Source of the DNA: Halosolutus amylolyticus
GTDB lineage: Archaea; Halobacteriota; Halobacteria; Halobacteriales; Natrialbaceae
Direction: 5' to 3'
Length of the DNA stretch: 64,000 nt
NCBI RefSeq assembly: GCF_023566055.1
Contig: NZ_JALIQP010000004.1
Span: 1 to 64,000, forward strand
This document shows positions 17,538 through 27,303 of the stretch, piece after piece (position 1 is the first letter of the stretch; every line of letters starts with the position of its first letter). The notes below the pieces were generated by a model. The model saw nothing but the letters and a program-made list of their open reading frames with translations, was not told the DNA's origin and did no database searches. Position numbers and translations under genes: made by a program.

Positions 17538-18299
17538 TCACCGCGGCTGCGCTCCCTGTGAGCGTCCGGTCTCGAGGTGTCGATCGACCGCCTCGTGGAC
17601 CCGCTCGAGCATGACCGGGTTGTCGCTGGGCCGGCCGACGCTGACGGCGTCGGCCCCGTACGCGACGTACTCGCGGACGGTTTCGTCGTCGCGGACGCCG
17701 TTGTTGGCGATCACGTACAGATCGCTCGCGTCGACGACGTCGGCGATCACCGACTCGGTGTCCATCGCGTCGACGTGGACGAACGACGCTCCCGCAGAGT
17801 CGATCGTCCGTGCGAGGTCGGGCAGGTCGACACCGGGGACCTCCGCGCGGACCTTGACGCCGACCGTCGCGCCGGTGTCGCTCGCCCGCTCGACGTAGCG
17901 CCGGAGCCGATCGGCGTCCCGCAAGAGGCTCTCCCCACAGCCGACGGCACAGAGTTCGTCCTGTCGGCAGTGGGCGTTGATCTCGAGGAGGGCGTCGCGA
18001 TCGCGACAGACCCTCGCGGCCTCGACCACGGGGCCGGGGGTCGTACTCCGGACGTTGAACGCCGGCTGGATCGGGACGTCCGCGAGGGCGGCGAGCTGGC
18101 GATCGATAAACGCGAGCGGATCGGGCGGCAGGAACTCGGTTCGATCGCGGGCGACGAGCTCCCGCGCCGCCGCTCTCGCGTCCGCGTCGAGGGCGATGCC
18201 GCCGAGGAACGCGGCACCGGCGTAGTCGGCCCCCGCGCGCGCCCAGTCGGCGTCGGCCTCCCCGCTGAGACTCGCGAGGGCGAGCGGTGGCGAGAACAT
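17538..18299 (-). CDS. tRNA-dihydrouridine synthase-like flavoprotein
   Basis: 253 residues from the Met at 18299, which shares one base with the cofD stop. The TIM-barrel signatures of the Dus/dihydropyrimidine dehydrogenase superfamily appear: LLEINAHCRQDELCAVGCG (~100-118), TVGVKVRAEVPG (~140-151), FVHVDAMD and YVIANNGVRD, then the FMN-phosphate segment GADAVSVGRPSDNP. Length is shorter than true Dus (~310-340) and there is no RNA-binding tail, so tRNA is not certain as the substrate. Position between cofD and citG-like genes suggests cofactor metabolism. Confidence 0.8.
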   Translation of the reverse strand: MFSPPLALASLSGEADADWARAGADYAGAAFLGGIALDADARAAARELVARDRTEFLPPDPLAFIDRQLAALADVPIQPAFNVRSTTPGPVVEAARVCRDRDALLEINAHCRQDELCAVGCGESLLRDADRLRRYVERASDTGATVGVKVRAEVPGVDLPDLARTIDSAGASFVHVDAMDTESVIADVVDASDLYVIANNGVRDDETVREYVAYGADAVSVGRPSDNPVMLERVHEAVDRHLETGRSQGAQPR

Positions 18300-19291
18300 C
18301 AGCGTACTATTTCGATCGCCTGGTCGATCGCCCTGACGACCCGTGCGGCGTCCTCGCGGGAATCGATCCGGATGTCGGTCCGGATCGTCGGCCGATCGAA
18401 CGCGACGTCGTCGTTCTCGTCCACGATGAACGCGTCGGCGAAGGGGTAGGCGGTCGCCAGCCCCGCCGTGCTCGGCTCCGCGTTGACGGCCTCCATGAGG
18501 TCGCCGGCCGGCCCCGAGAAGGCCTCGTCGCCGAGGAACGGCGAGACGGCGACGACCGTCGTCTGGCTCAGGGCGTCGGCGACGCCCGGAAGCGAGAGCA
18601 TCGGGCCGATGCTCGTGACTGGGTTCGACGGGCCGATGACGACCGTCTCGTCCAGCGCGTCGAGCACGCCGGGTGCGGGCTCGGCGTTCGACGAGCCGCG
18701 GAACTCGACGTTCTCGACGGCCGGCTCGCCCCCGTGGCCGACCCAGTACTCCTGGAAGTGCATCATGCCCCGATCCGTGTGGACCAGGCTGGCGACGGGG
18801 TCGTCGCTCATCGGGAGCAGGTCGATCGTCAGCCCGAACCCGTCGGCGAGTCGCTGGGTGGCCTCGCTCAGCGTGTGCCCCTGGTCGAGGAGGCTCGTCC
18901 GGGTGATGTGGACCGCTCGATCGCGGTCGCCGATCGTCATGAATTCGGCGATCCCCGAAAACCGCCGCCAGTTGGCGAGGTCCCGGCTCGCAGTCTGTTC
19001 GTCCTCGGGGAGATACTGGGGGCCGTCCGGAAGGTCCATCGCGGACGCGATGTCCATCAGCGCCGAGTTGGTCCGGTGGGTGTCGCCCGCGATTCCCCAC
19101 CAGGTCTCGCGATCGAGGATGCCACCGCCCTGGAAGAGCAGCGTGTCGACGTCCGGCGATACGAAGAGGCCGCCGAGTTCGATGTCGTCGCCCGTGTTGG
19201 CGACGACGGTGGTCTCCTCCGGCGAGAACGCGGCTGCAGCACCGTCCAGCAGCTTCGGCGTCCCGGTGCCCCCGGAGAGGAAGGTAACCAT
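18299..19291 (-). CDS. cofD: 2-phospho-L-lactate transferase
   Basis: 330 residues. The start [20 protein letters not shown] and the [21 protein letters not shown] segment are the CofD signature. It joins the activated 2-phospholactate guanylyl donor to the deazaflavin Fo, giving F420-0, the core of coenzyme F420. It is the first gene of a four-gene minus-strand operon (cofD, Dus-like, CitG-like, DUF447) joined by overlaps or short gaps. A short AT-rich stretch (TACTTAATCA, 19312-19321) lies just upstream. Confidence 0.95.
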   Translation of the reverse strand: MVTFLSGGTGTPKLLDGAAAAFSPEETTVVANTGDDIELGGLFVSPDVDTLLFQGGGILDRETWWGIAGDTHRTNSALMDIASAMDLPDGPQYLPEDEQTASRDLANWRRFSGIAEFMTIGDRDRAVHITRTSLLDQGHTLSEATQRLADGFGLTIDLLPMSDDPVASLVHTDRGMMHFQEYWVGHGGEPAVENVEFRGSSNAEPAPGVLDALDETVVIGPSNPVTSIGPMLSLPGVADALSQTTVVAVSPFLGDEAFSGPAGDLMEAVNAEPSTAGLATAYPFADAFIVDENDDVAFDRPTIRTDIRIDSREDAARVVRAIDQAIEIVR

Positions 19292-19385
19292 ATCTCACAC
19301 TCTCGCACGTGGGTACTTAATCACTTGCGGCCACTGGCCAGTCGCTCCGCGCCGTCGGCCACGGCGGGCCGCGTACCTGACCGAA

Positions 19386-20186
19386 CTACCGGTTCCAGGG
19401 GGCCTCGTCGGGATCGATCAGCCGCTCGCCGCGATCGAGCGCCGCGATCCGCGCTCGCTCCGCGTCGGTCAGGTCGATTTCGAGCGCGTCGTAGTTCTCG
19501 CGAACGTGCTCGCCGGACCCCTTCGGAATCGGGACGACGCCGTCGCGACCGTAGTGCCACGCCAGCGCGACCTGGACCGGCGTCGCGTCGTGGGTCGCCG
19601 CGATCTCCTGGAGCACGTCGATCTCGGCCACGTCGCCCCTCGCGATCGGACAGTACGCGACCGTCTGAACGTCGCGGTCCTGCGAGAACGAGACGAGGTC
19701 GTCCTGCTGGAGCCGCGGGTGGAGTTCGACCTGGTTGGCGAGTATCGGCGACTCGAGGATCTCCATCGCCTCCTCGAGCAACTCGATCGTGAAGTTGCTC
19801 ACCCCGACGTGGCGGGTCCACCCGCGGTCGCGAACCTCGTCGAACGCCGGCAGGGTTTCCTCGGGGTCGTACGCTCCCGTCGGCCAGTGCACGTACAGCA
19901 GGTCGACGACGTCGACGCCGAGCCGATCGAGGCTCGCCGCGGTCGACTCGATCACGTCCTCCGGTGCGAGATTCGACGGGTGAACTTTCGTCGCGAGGAA
20001 GACTTCCTCGCGATCGACGTCGGCGCGATCGATCGCGCGGCCGACCGCGCGTTCGTTGTCGTACATCTGGGCCGTGTCGACGTGTCGGTAGCCGGTTTCG
20101 AGCGCCGTGTGGACGGCCTCGGTGCAGGACTCGCCCTCGTGGCCGGACGTGCCGAACCCCGGCTGTGGAAGCTCCGTCGCGGTCAT
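19386..20186 (-). CDS. Aldo/keto reductase
   Basis: 266 residues. The catalytic tetrad is intact: Asp37 (HVDTAQMY), Tyr42, Lys67 (ATKVH) and His100 (YVHWPT). The IPKGSGEHVRENYDAL segment near 220-236 is the usual NADPH-binding loop. It is a short prokaryotic AKR of the 2,5-diketogluconate-reductase type. Substrate unknown. A second, longer AKR of another subfamily is at 39098-40129. Confidence 0.92.
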   Translation of the reverse strand: MTATELPQPGFGTSGHEGESCTEAVHTALETGYRHVDTAQMYDNERAVGRAIDRADVDREEVFLATKVHPSNLAPEDVIESTAASLDRLGVDVVDLLYVHWPTGAYDPEETLPAFDEVRDRGWTRHVGVSNFTIELLEEAMEILESPILANQVELHPRLQQDDLVSFSQDRDVQTVAYCPIARGDVAEIDVLQEIAATHDATPVQVALAWHYGRDGVVPIPKGSGEHVRENYDALEIDLTDAERARIAALDRGERLIDPDEAPWNR

Positions 20187-20285
20187 CGGTGGTCCTTCGT
20201 ACCCGCCGTCCTCCCCGGTGTGGGAAGCGGCAAAACGGGACCGGGGCGCGATTCCGCTGGCGAGCGACGCGTCCCGGTCCGCCGA

Positions 20286-21845
20286 TCACTGCCGATCGCC
20301 GATCCAGTCGGCGAAACTCCCGTCGAGCAGCGTCGTCGACTGCGTTTCGACGTACCGGCGCTGCATCGTCGTGATCGCGTCGGCGAGGTCGGCCCCGTCG
20401 TCGATCGCCTCGCGCACCTGCTCGCGCTTCCACGACGCGGGGGTCACGTTCTGGCGGACCCGCCGTCGCAGGGGATAGAGGTACTTCGCGGCCTCTTCCT
20501 CGCTCAGCCCGCGGTTGGTCAGGCCGTCCTCGGCGTGGGCCAGGAGGTCCTCGTAGAGCGCGAGTCGATCTGTCGTCTCCTTCCCGTCGTTGGTGATCCA
20601 GTCGATGTCGGCGTCCAGTCCGTCCCGCATCGCGGCGTAGAAGTTCTCGCGGGCGATCTGCCAGTCGAGTTCGAGGACCGGGTGCTCGAGGCGGGTGAGA
20701 CTTTCCACGAGGCCCGCGAAGGCCGCGAGGAAGGCGACGCTGTCCCGGACGGTCGGCTGGGCGGGGATCGGGCGGAACTCGATGCGGGCGTTCGCGGCCG
20801 ATCGGGTCGGGCCGCCGAAGACGGGCCGGACCCACCGCCAGTAGGTGCCGTGCTTGCGCCGGAAGTGTGGAAACCGATCGTCGAAGCGCTCGCCGGCCTC
20901 GACGGGCATCGGGACGATCGTGTCGTCGGTCGCGATCCGATCGAGCGCGTCGTCGACGCTCCCGAGGTCGTGCGGGAACCGCACCTTTCCCTCCCCCGTG
21001 GTGGGGTCGTTGAGCACCGTCTCGAAGACGCTGATGCGGTGTTCCGACCACCCGTCCCGGAGGACGTCCTCGGCCGTCGCGTCCGCGTCGTAGCAGTCCG
21101 GCGGGAAGAACGGGGAGTTGACCCCGAGCGCGAGCAGGGGACCCGCGATCCGCAGGGCGTAGTTGAAGTAGTCCGGCAGGTCGGTCGCGTGGGGCACCTG
21201 GTAGTGGGGCTGGATCGACGTGATCAGACTTTCGGGCATGACGGTGTCGGCCTCGAGCGAAACGTGGGGGGCCTCGATGCGCATCCCCGCCGCCTCGGCC
21301 CGATCGGTGTTGGCCATCGCGTGGTACCGCGCCGACCCGCTCATGTTGGTCGCGACGCGGATCGATCGCTCGGTGCCGTCCGCGGCGATCGTGGTCCGTT
21401 CGACGCTGTCGGTGAGGTAGGTCGTCGCGTCCTCCCCCTCGGGCGGGATCGTCCACAGTCCGTCGCTGACCAGTCGCATTCGCTCGGAACTCGTCACGTC
21501 GAGCGCCGTCTGCAGCCGCGCTTTCACCTCCGACTCCTGTGCGGCCAGTCCGTGGGCGTTCAGCGGCTGGGGACTGGTCGTCATCTCCGCGTTGTGGAGA
21601 CCGAGTTCCTTCTCGAACCCGATGAGTTCGAGCAGCCGTCGCGGGACCCGCCGGAGCGCACAGTCGTCGGACTTGACGGCGTAGAACTCGTACTCGAGGC
21701 CGACGATCGCCTGCGGGTTGTCGAACACCCCGTCCTCGATGGCGTCCCTGATCACGTCGGCGTCCTCGTGGGCAGACTCGCGGAACTCGTCGGCGTCGAC
21801 CGCGAGCACGTCTGCGACCCGCGACGCGAGGTCGTCTCCTGACAT
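20286..21845 (-). CDS. Glutamate-cysteine ligase family protein
   Basis: 519 residues. The N-terminal IVGLEYEFYAVKSDDCALRR (48-67) contains the Glu pair that binds metal-ATP in GCS2-type ligases. The LGLHNAEMTTSPQPLNAHG and SIQPHYQVPHATDL segments and the RIEFRPIPAQPTV motif (~395) follow. Haloarchaea make gamma-glutamylcysteine rather than glutathione, and proteins of this group are the candidates for its synthesis. A different acid-amine ligation is possible. It is divergent from the DNA ligase gene. Confidence 0.82.
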   Translation of the reverse strand: MSGDDLASRVADVLAVDADEFRESAHEDADVIRDAIEDGVFDNPQAIVGLEYEFYAVKSDDCALRRVPRRLLELIGFEKELGLHNAEMTTSPQPLNAHGLAAQESEVKARLQTALDVTSSERMRLVSDGLWTIPPEGEDATTYLTDSVERTTIAADGTERSIRVATNMSGSARYHAMANTDRAEAAGMRIEAPHVSLEADTVMPESLITSIQPHYQVPHATDLPDYFNYALRIAGPLLALGVNSPFFPPDCYDADATAEDVLRDGWSEHRISVFETVLNDPTTGEGKVRFPHDLGSVDDALDRIATDDTIVPMPVEAGERFDDRFPHFRRKHGTYWRWVRPVFGGPTRSAANARIEFRPIPAQPTVRDSVAFLAAFAGLVESLTRLEHPVLELDWQIARENFYAAMRDGLDADIDWITNDGKETTDRLALYEDLLAHAEDGLTNRGLSEEEAAKYLYPLRRRVRQNVTPASWKREQVREAIDDGADLADAITTMQRRYVETQSTTLLDGSFADWIGDRQ

Positions 21846-21953
21846 ATCCCCGACTGCGTGTTCGACCGTCTTTAAAGCACCCCGTCCTCGATCAGGGCGT
21901 CCGGACGGTGAATCACAGAACGGTTTTACTCCCGCCGGCGATACACTCCCCCG

Positions 21954-23681
21954 ATGGAGTTCGCCACGTTCGCCGACCGGGCCGCCGCGATCGAAGCCGA
22001 AGCCGCCGACCTCGAGATCGTCGACCACGTGACCGCGTTGCTCGCGGACGCGACCGACGACCTGGAGATCGTCGCCCGCTTCGTCCAGGGACGGGTGGTC
22101 CCGGCGTGGGAGTCGACGACGCTCGACATCGGCCCGAACACGTGTTACGAGGCGATCGCGCGCGCGGCCGGGACGAACGTGGACGCCGACGACGTCGAGG
22201 ATCGCCTCGCGGACCTGGGCGAGATCGGCGACGTGGCGGCGAGTTACGAGTTCGGCGGCCAGCAGGGGCTGGGTGCGTTCACCGGCGGCGGAGGGGCCGG
22301 AGCGAACGGGGCCGGCGGCGACCTCACGGTCCGGGAGGTCCACGAGACGCTCACCGACCTCGCCGCCGCCGAGGGGGACGGCAGTCAGGATCGGAAGGTC
22401 GACCTCCTCTTCGGGCTGTTCAACCGCTGTTCGAGCGAAGAGGCGCGCTATCTCGCCCGACTCGTCCTCTCGGAGATGCGCATCGGCGTCGGCGAGGGAT
22501 CGGTCCGGGACGCGATCGCCGCCGCGTTCGACGTCCCGGTCGATCGGGTCGAACGCGCCCTGCAGGTCTCGAACGACTACGGCGAGGTCGCCCGGACCGC
22601 CCGCGACGAGGGGGTATCGGGCCTCGACGCGATGGACCTCGCGATCGGCCGCCCCGTCCAGGCGATGCTCGCCCAGGCCGGCACGGTGACCGACGCACTC
22701 GAAGACTGGGGGGAAGCCGCGGTCGAGTGGAAGTACGACGGCGCTCGAATACAATTGCATCACGATCCCGGCGGGGAGGAAACCGGGAGCATGGACTCGG
22801 CCGTCGAAACGCGCGTCTTCTCGCGGAACATGGAGGAGGTCACCGACGCGCTCCCCGAGGTCGTCGAGTTCGCGGCCGACCACCTCGATCGCCCCGTCAT
22901 CCTCGACGGCGAGGTCGTCGCCGTCGACGACGGGGGGTCCCCGCTGCCGTTCCAGGAGGTGCTCAAGCGGTTCCGGCGCAAACACGACGTCGCGAAGGCC
23001 CGCGAGGAGGTGTCCGTCCGGCCGGTGTTCTTCGACTGCCTGCACACGGGCGGAGACGACATGCTCGACAAACCGCTGACGACGCGCCACGAGCGACTCG
23101 AACGCGTCCTCGCCGACGACCCGGATCAGGATCCCGAAGCGGTGCCCGGACTCTCCCTTCTCTGGCGCACCGACGACCCCGACGCGATCGAGTCGATCGA
23201 CGCCGACGCGCTCGAGGCGGGTCACGAGGGGATCATGCTCAAGAATCCCGACTCGACGTACTCGCCGGGCCGGCGCGGGAAGAACTGGCGCAAGCGCAAG
23301 CCCGACGTCGAGACGCTCGACTGCGTCGTCACCGGCGCGGAGTGGGGCGAAGGGCGACGGGCCACCTTCCTCGGAACGTTCGAACTTTCGGTGTGGAACG
23401 GTGACGACCTGGAGACGATCGGCAAGGTCGCGACCGGCATCACCGACGAGAAACTGGACGAACTGACGGCCCTGCTCGAACCCCACATCGCCGCCGAGGA
23501 CGGGCAGGACGTCGACCTCGAACCCGCGATCGTCTTCGAGGTGGGCTACGAGGAGATCCAGTCCTCGCCGACCTACTCGTCGAGCTATGCTCTCCGGTTC
23601 CCGCGCTTCCTGGGGGTGCGCCACGACAAGGATCCCGAAGACGCGGAGACGATCGATCGCCTCGAACGCCTCCGGGAGTAG
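21954..23681 (+). CDS. lig: ATP-dependent DNA ligase
   Basis: 575 residues, normal for archaeal LigI-type enzymes. The adenylation motif EWKYDGARIQLH gives the AMP-accepting Lys260. Motifs LDGEVVAVD, VFFDCLH, HEGIMLKNPDSTYSPG and KNWRKRKPD follow, then an OB-fold C-terminus. The N-terminal DNA-binding domain carries a Gly/Ala-rich insertion (about 108-122). It seals nicks in replication and repair. Start at 21954, with TTTTACT (21921-21930 region) about 28 bases upstream as a TATA candidate. Confidence 0.97.
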   Translation: MEFATFADRAAAIEAEAADLEIVDHVTALLADATDDLEIVARFVQGRVVPAWESTTLDIGPNTCYEAIARAAGTNVDADDVEDRLADLGEIGDVAASYEFGGQQGLGAFTGGGGAGANGAGGDLTVREVHETLTDLAAAEGDGSQDRKVDLLFGLFNRCSSEEARYLARLVLSEMRIGVGEGSVRDAIAAAFDVPVDRVERALQVSNDYGEVARTARDEGVSGLDAMDLAIGRPVQAMLAQAGTVTDALEDWGEAAVEWKYDGARIQLHHDPGGEETGSMDSAVETRVFSRNMEEVTDALPEVVEFAADHLDRPVILDGEVVAVDDGGSPLPFQEVLKRFRRKHDVAKAREEVSVRPVFFDCLHTGGDDMLDKPLTTRHERLERVLADDPDQDPEAVPGLSLLWRTDDPDAIESIDADALEAGHEGIMLKNPDSTYSPGRRGKNWRKRKPDVETLDCVVTGAEWGEGRRATFLGTFELSVWNGDDLETIGKVATGITDEKLDELTALLEPHIAAEDGQDVDLEPAIVFEVGYEEIQSSPTYSSSYALRFPRFLGVRHDKDPEDAETIDRLERLRE

Positions 23682-23753
23682 CGATCGGCGGCACTGCAAC
23701 GGCGGTTCCGCGATCGGCGGGCACCACAGACACCGGAACGCCGAGCGCCGCGG

Positions 23754-24140
23754 TCACTCCTCCATCTTGGCGGCCATGTGTTCGAAGACGGCCACGTGTT
23801 CCTCGTGCGGACTGAACAGGACGAATTCCGCGTCGTCGTCGACCCAGAGCGTGTGCCCCGGCGGCCAGTAGACGAGATCGCCGCCCTCGTCTACTTCCCG
23901 TGTTCCGTCGGCGTACTGGACGGTGATCGACCCTTCGATCACGTACCCCCAGTGTGGGCACTGACACGAATCTTCGTGAAGGCCCTCCAGCAGGGGCGTA
24001 AGGTCAGTTCCCGCGCTCACCTGGAAGTGTTCGGCGGCCAACTCGCCGTATTCGGTCGTCGAACCGAACCCGGTCTGGTGCTGGACCACCGCGTCCGGCG
24101 TTTCCATGACGACTGTGAGGTCTTCTTTGGACTGGTGCAT
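23754..24140 (-). CDS. Cupin-domain protein
   Basis: 128 residues forming a single cupin barrel: PLLEGLHEDSCQCPHWGYVIEGSITVQYADG, then GDLVYWPPGHTLWVDDDAEFVLFSP. The metal site is unusual. The first motif reads C-P-H-W-G-Y with two cysteines nearby (SCQCPHW) in place of the common HxH pair. The substrate or sensed ligand is unknown. It is divergent from hisC across a 240-base region with promoter-like AACCCTTAAG near 24345. Confidence 0.8.
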   Translation of the reverse strand: MHQSKEDLTVVMETPDAVVQHQTGFGSTTEYGELAAEHFQVSAGTDLTPLLEGLHEDSCQCPHWGYVIEGSITVQYADGTREVDEGGDLVYWPPGHTLWVDDDAEFVLFSPHEEHVAVFEHMAAKMEE

Positions 24141-24380
24141 TGGATTTCAACTCGATTTCGGCGCGTTGCGCTACGAGAGCGGGGTGCATGTAGGCATCCC
24201 GTGCAGAAGTTCCGGTCACTGACTGCCGTGCAGGCGACGACCGACGGTCACCGAGTGCGCGTGCGAGCCGTCAGTCGTGGGTCGGACCTCGCGCGGGTCG
24301 GACCGTGCTCGACGCCGATCGGGCGAGCCCACCGACCACATGTAAGCACCCTTAAGAGCCACGGGAAACAGGATCTTCGT

Positions 24381-25544
24381 ATGCAACCGCGCGACCTGTC
24401 CGATCACGTCGCCTACGAGGCGGGACGCGGCATCGAGGAGGTCGCCCGCGAACTCGACCGGGACCCCTCCGAATTCGTCAAACTCGCCTCGAACGAGAAC
24501 CCACACGGCCCCTCGCCGGCGGCCGCAGTGGCGATCAGCGACGCCGCCGGGACGGTAAACTCGTACCCGAAGGCCGCCCACGCCGACCTTACCGCCGCCG
24601 TCGCCGATCGCTGGGGCGTCGCCGACGCCCAGGTCTGGCTGGCCAACGGCGGCGACGGCGCGATCGACTACCTCCACCGGGCGACCCTCGATCCGGGCGA
24701 CGACGTGCTCGTCCCCGAACCGGGCTTTGCCTACTACGGGATGAGCGCCCGATTCCACCACGGCGGCGTCCGCGAGTACAGCCTCTCGAAGAACGACGAG
24801 TTCACACAGGACGCCGGAACGGTTCTCGAGAGCTACGACGGCGAGCGCGTCGTCTGGCTCACCAGCCCGCACAACCCGACGGGATCGACGATCGATCTCG
24901 AGGAGATCGACCGACTGGCCGACGAAACCGCCGACGAAACGCTGATCGTCGTCGACGAGGCCTACGGCGAGTTCGCCGACGTCGACAGCGCCGTGTCGCT
25001 GATCGAGGGCCGGAACGGGTTCGCCGCCCGCGACGACGTCGCCGTCCTGCGCACGTTCTCGAAGGCCTACGGGCTGGCGGGCGTCCGCCTCGGCTACGCG
25101 ATCGTTCCCGACGCGTGGAGCGACGCGTACGCCCGCGTGAACACACCCTTTGCCGCGAGCGAACTCGCGTGCCGCGCCGGCCTCGCCGCGATCGACGACG
25201 ACGAACACGTCGATCGGACCGTCGAGACGACGCTGGCCGCCCGCGAGTACATGCGCGACCACGTCGAGGCCCACGTCTGGGAGAGCGAGGGCAACTTCGT
25301 CCTCGTCGACGTCGGCGACGCGTCGGCCGTCGCCGAGGAGATGCAAGCGCGCGGCGTCATCGTCCGGGACTGTACGAGTTTCGGCCTGCCGGGCTGTATC
25401 CGGATCACCTGCGGGACCGACGAGGAGACCGATCGCGCCGTCGAGACGCTCAACGCGACCCTCGCGGATCTCGCCGCTGATTCCGGGACGACCGTCGAGT
25501 ACGATGGAACCGGCGACGCGAACCCGGAGGTGCCAGACACGTGA
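24381..25544 (+). CDS. hisC: Histidinol-phosphate aminotransferase
   Basis: 387 residues from ATG 24381. The fold-type I aminotransferase motifs are present: ASNENPHGPSP, SPHNPTGSTIDL, VVDEAYGEF, and the PLP lysine Lys228 in RTFSKAYGLAGVRLGYA. It converts imidazole-acetol phosphate and glutamate to histidinol phosphate in histidine synthesis. The GTG of the next gene overlaps its stop (GTGA). The C-terminal tail is Thr/Asp/Pro-rich. Confidence 0.95.
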   Translation: MQPRDLSDHVAYEAGRGIEEVARELDRDPSEFVKLASNENPHGPSPAAAVAISDAAGTVNSYPKAAHADLTAAVADRWGVADAQVWLANGGDGAIDYLHRATLDPGDDVLVPEPGFAYYGMSARFHHGGVREYSLSKNDEFTQDAGTVLESYDGERVVWLTSPHNPTGSTIDLEEIDRLADETADETLIVVDEAYGEFADVDSAVSLIEGRNGFAARDDVAVLRTFSKAYGLAGVRLGYAIVPDAWSDAYARVNTPFAASELACRAGLAAIDDDEHVDRTVETTLAAREYMRDHVEAHVWESEGNFVLVDVGDASAVAEEMQARGVIVRDCTSFGLPGCIRITCGTDEETDRAVETLNATLADLAADSGTTVEYDGTGDANPEVPDT

Positions 25545-26077
25545 GAGTCGCCGTCACCGGCACCCCCGGAACGGGGAAGACGACCGCGACGGACCTGCTC
25601 GCGTCCCGACTCGATGACGACGACGCGCTCCCGGACCTCGAGGTGATCCACCTCAACGAGGTCCTCGATCGCGAGGGGCTCTACACCGAGATCGACGCCG
25701 ATCGCGACAGCAAGGTCGCCGACCTCGACGCGCTCGCCGACTGGCTCGACGGGCGCGACGACGCGGTGATCGACTCCCACCTCGCCCATCACTTCGCGGC
25801 CGATCGGGTCGTCGTCCTGCGCTGTCGCCCCGACGTGCTCGAGGAGCGCTTGCGAGATCGCGGCGAGAGCGGGGCCAAGGCCCGCGAGAACGCCGAAAGC
25901 GAGGCCCTGGACGTAATTCTCGCCGAGGCCGTCGAGGAGCACGGCCTCGAGTCTGTCTACGAGATCGATACGACCGATCGCGACCCGGAGACCGTCGCCG
26001 ACGAACTCGCGGCGGTCGTCGCAGGCGATCGCGAACCGAGCGCCGGGACGGTCGACTTCGTGGGGTATCTCGAATGA
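25541..26077 (+). CDS. Adenylate kinase-like NTPase (Fap7/AK6 type)
   Basis: 178 residues with a GTG start overlapping the hisC stop. The P-loop GTPGTGKTT is at 7-15, followed by HLNEVLDREGLYTEIDADRDS and the LVD-less DAVIDSHLAHHF segment, then RCRPDVLEERLRDRG. This is the archaeal AK6/Fap7 group, which combines adenylate kinase activity with a role in small-subunit rRNA maturation. It sits in the middle of a three-gene overlapping operon (hisC - this gene - phosphatidyltransferase). Confidence 0.9.
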   Translation: MRVAVTGTPGTGKTTATDLLASRLDDDDALPDLEVIHLNEVLDREGLYTEIDADRDSKVADLDALADWLDGRDDAVIDSHLAHHFAADRVVVLRCRPDVLEERLRDRGESGAKARENAESEALDVILAEAVEEHGLESVYEIDTTDRDPETVADELAAVVAGDREPSAGTVDFVGYLE

Positions 26078-26685
26078 CGCTCGACAAGTTCCGACCGTAC
26101 GTCTCGCGGTTCCTGGACCCGTTCGTGAAGGGGTTCGATCGGGTCGGAATGACCCCAGACAGCGTGAGCCTGCTCGCTTTCGGGATGGCGGTGCTGGCCG
26201 CGGTGGCGTTCCTCCTCGGGGGTCGCGCGGCCCCGGTCTGGTACGTCGTCGCCGCGACGCTGGTCTTCCTGAACGGCTGGCTCGACATCGTCGACGGCGC
26301 GCTCGCGCGGGAACAGGAGGTCGCCTCCGCGGGTGGCGACTTGCTCGATCACGTTCTGGACCGGTACGCGGACATCGTCGTCATCGGTGGGCTGGCGGCG
26401 GGCATCGAGGACTACCTGCTCGGCTTTCTGGCCGTCACCGGCGTCGTGATGACCTCGTACCTGGGCACCCAGGCCCAGGCCGTCGGCCTCGACCGGGTGT
26501 ACGGCGGGCTCGTGGGGCGGGCCGATCGGCTGGCAATCATCGGGATCGTCGGTTTCCTCGCGTATCCGGTCGGCGGCGAGTACGGCGGACTCACGCTGGT
26601 CGGCTGGCTGCTGGTCTTCCTCGCAGTCGTCGGTCACCTGACCGCCCTCCAGCGGTTCGCCTACGCCTGGGCGGCGCTGGACTGA
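26074..26685 (+). CDS. CDP-alcohol phosphatidyltransferase family protein
   Basis: 203 residues, overlapping the previous stop (ATGA). The signature is complete: D71-x2-D74-G75-x2-A78-R79-x8-G88-x3-D92-x3-D96, within five to six membrane helices. Such enzymes displace CMP from a CDP-lipid with an alcohol; in archaea the donor is CDP-archaeol and the acceptor may be serine, glycerol phosphate or inositol phosphate. The acceptor is not decided by the sequence. Confidence 0.93.
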   Translation: MTLDKFRPYVSRFLDPFVKGFDRVGMTPDSVSLLAFGMAVLAAVAFLLGGRAAPVWYVVAATLVFLNGWLDIVDGALAREQEVASAGGDLLDHVLDRYADIVVIGGLAAGIEDYLLGFLAVTGVVMTSYLGTQAQAVGLDRVYGGLVGRADRLAIIGIVGFLAYPVGGEYGGLTLVGWLLVFLAVVGHLTALQRFAYAWAALD

Positions 26686-26754
26686 CTGTGGGTCCAGTCG
26701 ATCGATCCGGAACGCGCCGCATGGTTTATGACTCGCCGCGATAAAGACTCGTGC

Positions 26755-27303
26755 ATGGTTCAGTGCGAGATGTGTGGCGCCGAGACGTCGTCCCCGAAGA
26801 CCATCAAAGTCGAAGGTGCCGAGCTGGACGTATGCTCGAACTGCACCGACTTCGGCACCGAGGTGAAACAGCCCTCGTCCTCGAGTACGTCGACGAAGTA
26901 CTCGACCGGATCGAGCTCGTCGTCCTCGAGTTCGAGCGGGGGTACCGGATCGTCGGGGGGTACCGCGACCGGCTCTTCGAGTTCGGGTGGCTCGCGCCGG
27001 CAGGACATGTTCGACGACATGGAGGAACTCGCGACGGATTACGACGAGCGTGTCCGCGACGCCCGCGAAGCGAAGGGGCTCAGCCAGTCCGAACTCGCGA
27101 ACGAACTCAACGAGAAGGCGAGTCTCATCCGCAAGATCGAACGGAGCGATACGCTCCCGAGCGATCGGGTCCAGTCGAAACTCGAGCGGTTCCTCGACAT
27201 CGACCTGAGCGCCGAGGGGGCCTCCGGCGGGGATTCCGAGTGGTCGGGCGGCTCCTCGACGGGCAGTTACACGCTGGGCGACGTCGTCAAGCGGAAGGAC
27301 TGA
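26755..27303 (+). CDS. mbf1: Multiprotein bridging factor-type regulator
   Basis: 182 residues from ATG 26755. An N-terminal zinc ribbon (Cys4, Cys7, Cys27, Cys30), a Ser/Gly/Thr-rich linker (about 39-82) and a Cro/C1 helix-turn-helix (about 98-155; RDAREAKGLSQSELANELN) match archaeal MBF1. MBF1 links transcription factors or ribosomes to the basal machinery. The linker, nearly pure Ser/Gly, is longer than in many homologues and is the only low-complexity coding stretch nearby. Confidence 0.93.
   Translation: MVQCEMCGAETSSPKTIKVEGAELDVCSNCTDFGTEVKQPSSSSTSTKYSTGSSSSSSSSSGGTGSSGGTATGSSSSGGSRRQDMFDDMEELATDYDERVRDAREAKGLSQSELANELNEKASLIRKIERSDTLPSDRVQSKLERFLDIDLSAEGASGGDSEWSGGSSTGSYTLGDVVKRKD

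Noticed and set aside
20286..23699. A single 1137-codon minus-strand frame covering the ligase gene and the glutamate-cysteine ligase relative
   Set aside because: Only the part from the Met at 21845 is protein-like; upstream it is antisense to the clearly identified DNA ligase.
26878..27000. CRISPR-like or simple tandem repeat in the MBF1 gene
   Set aside because: The repeats are TCG/AGC codons of a Ser-rich linker, not spaced repeats. No CRISPR array or cas gene was seen in the window.
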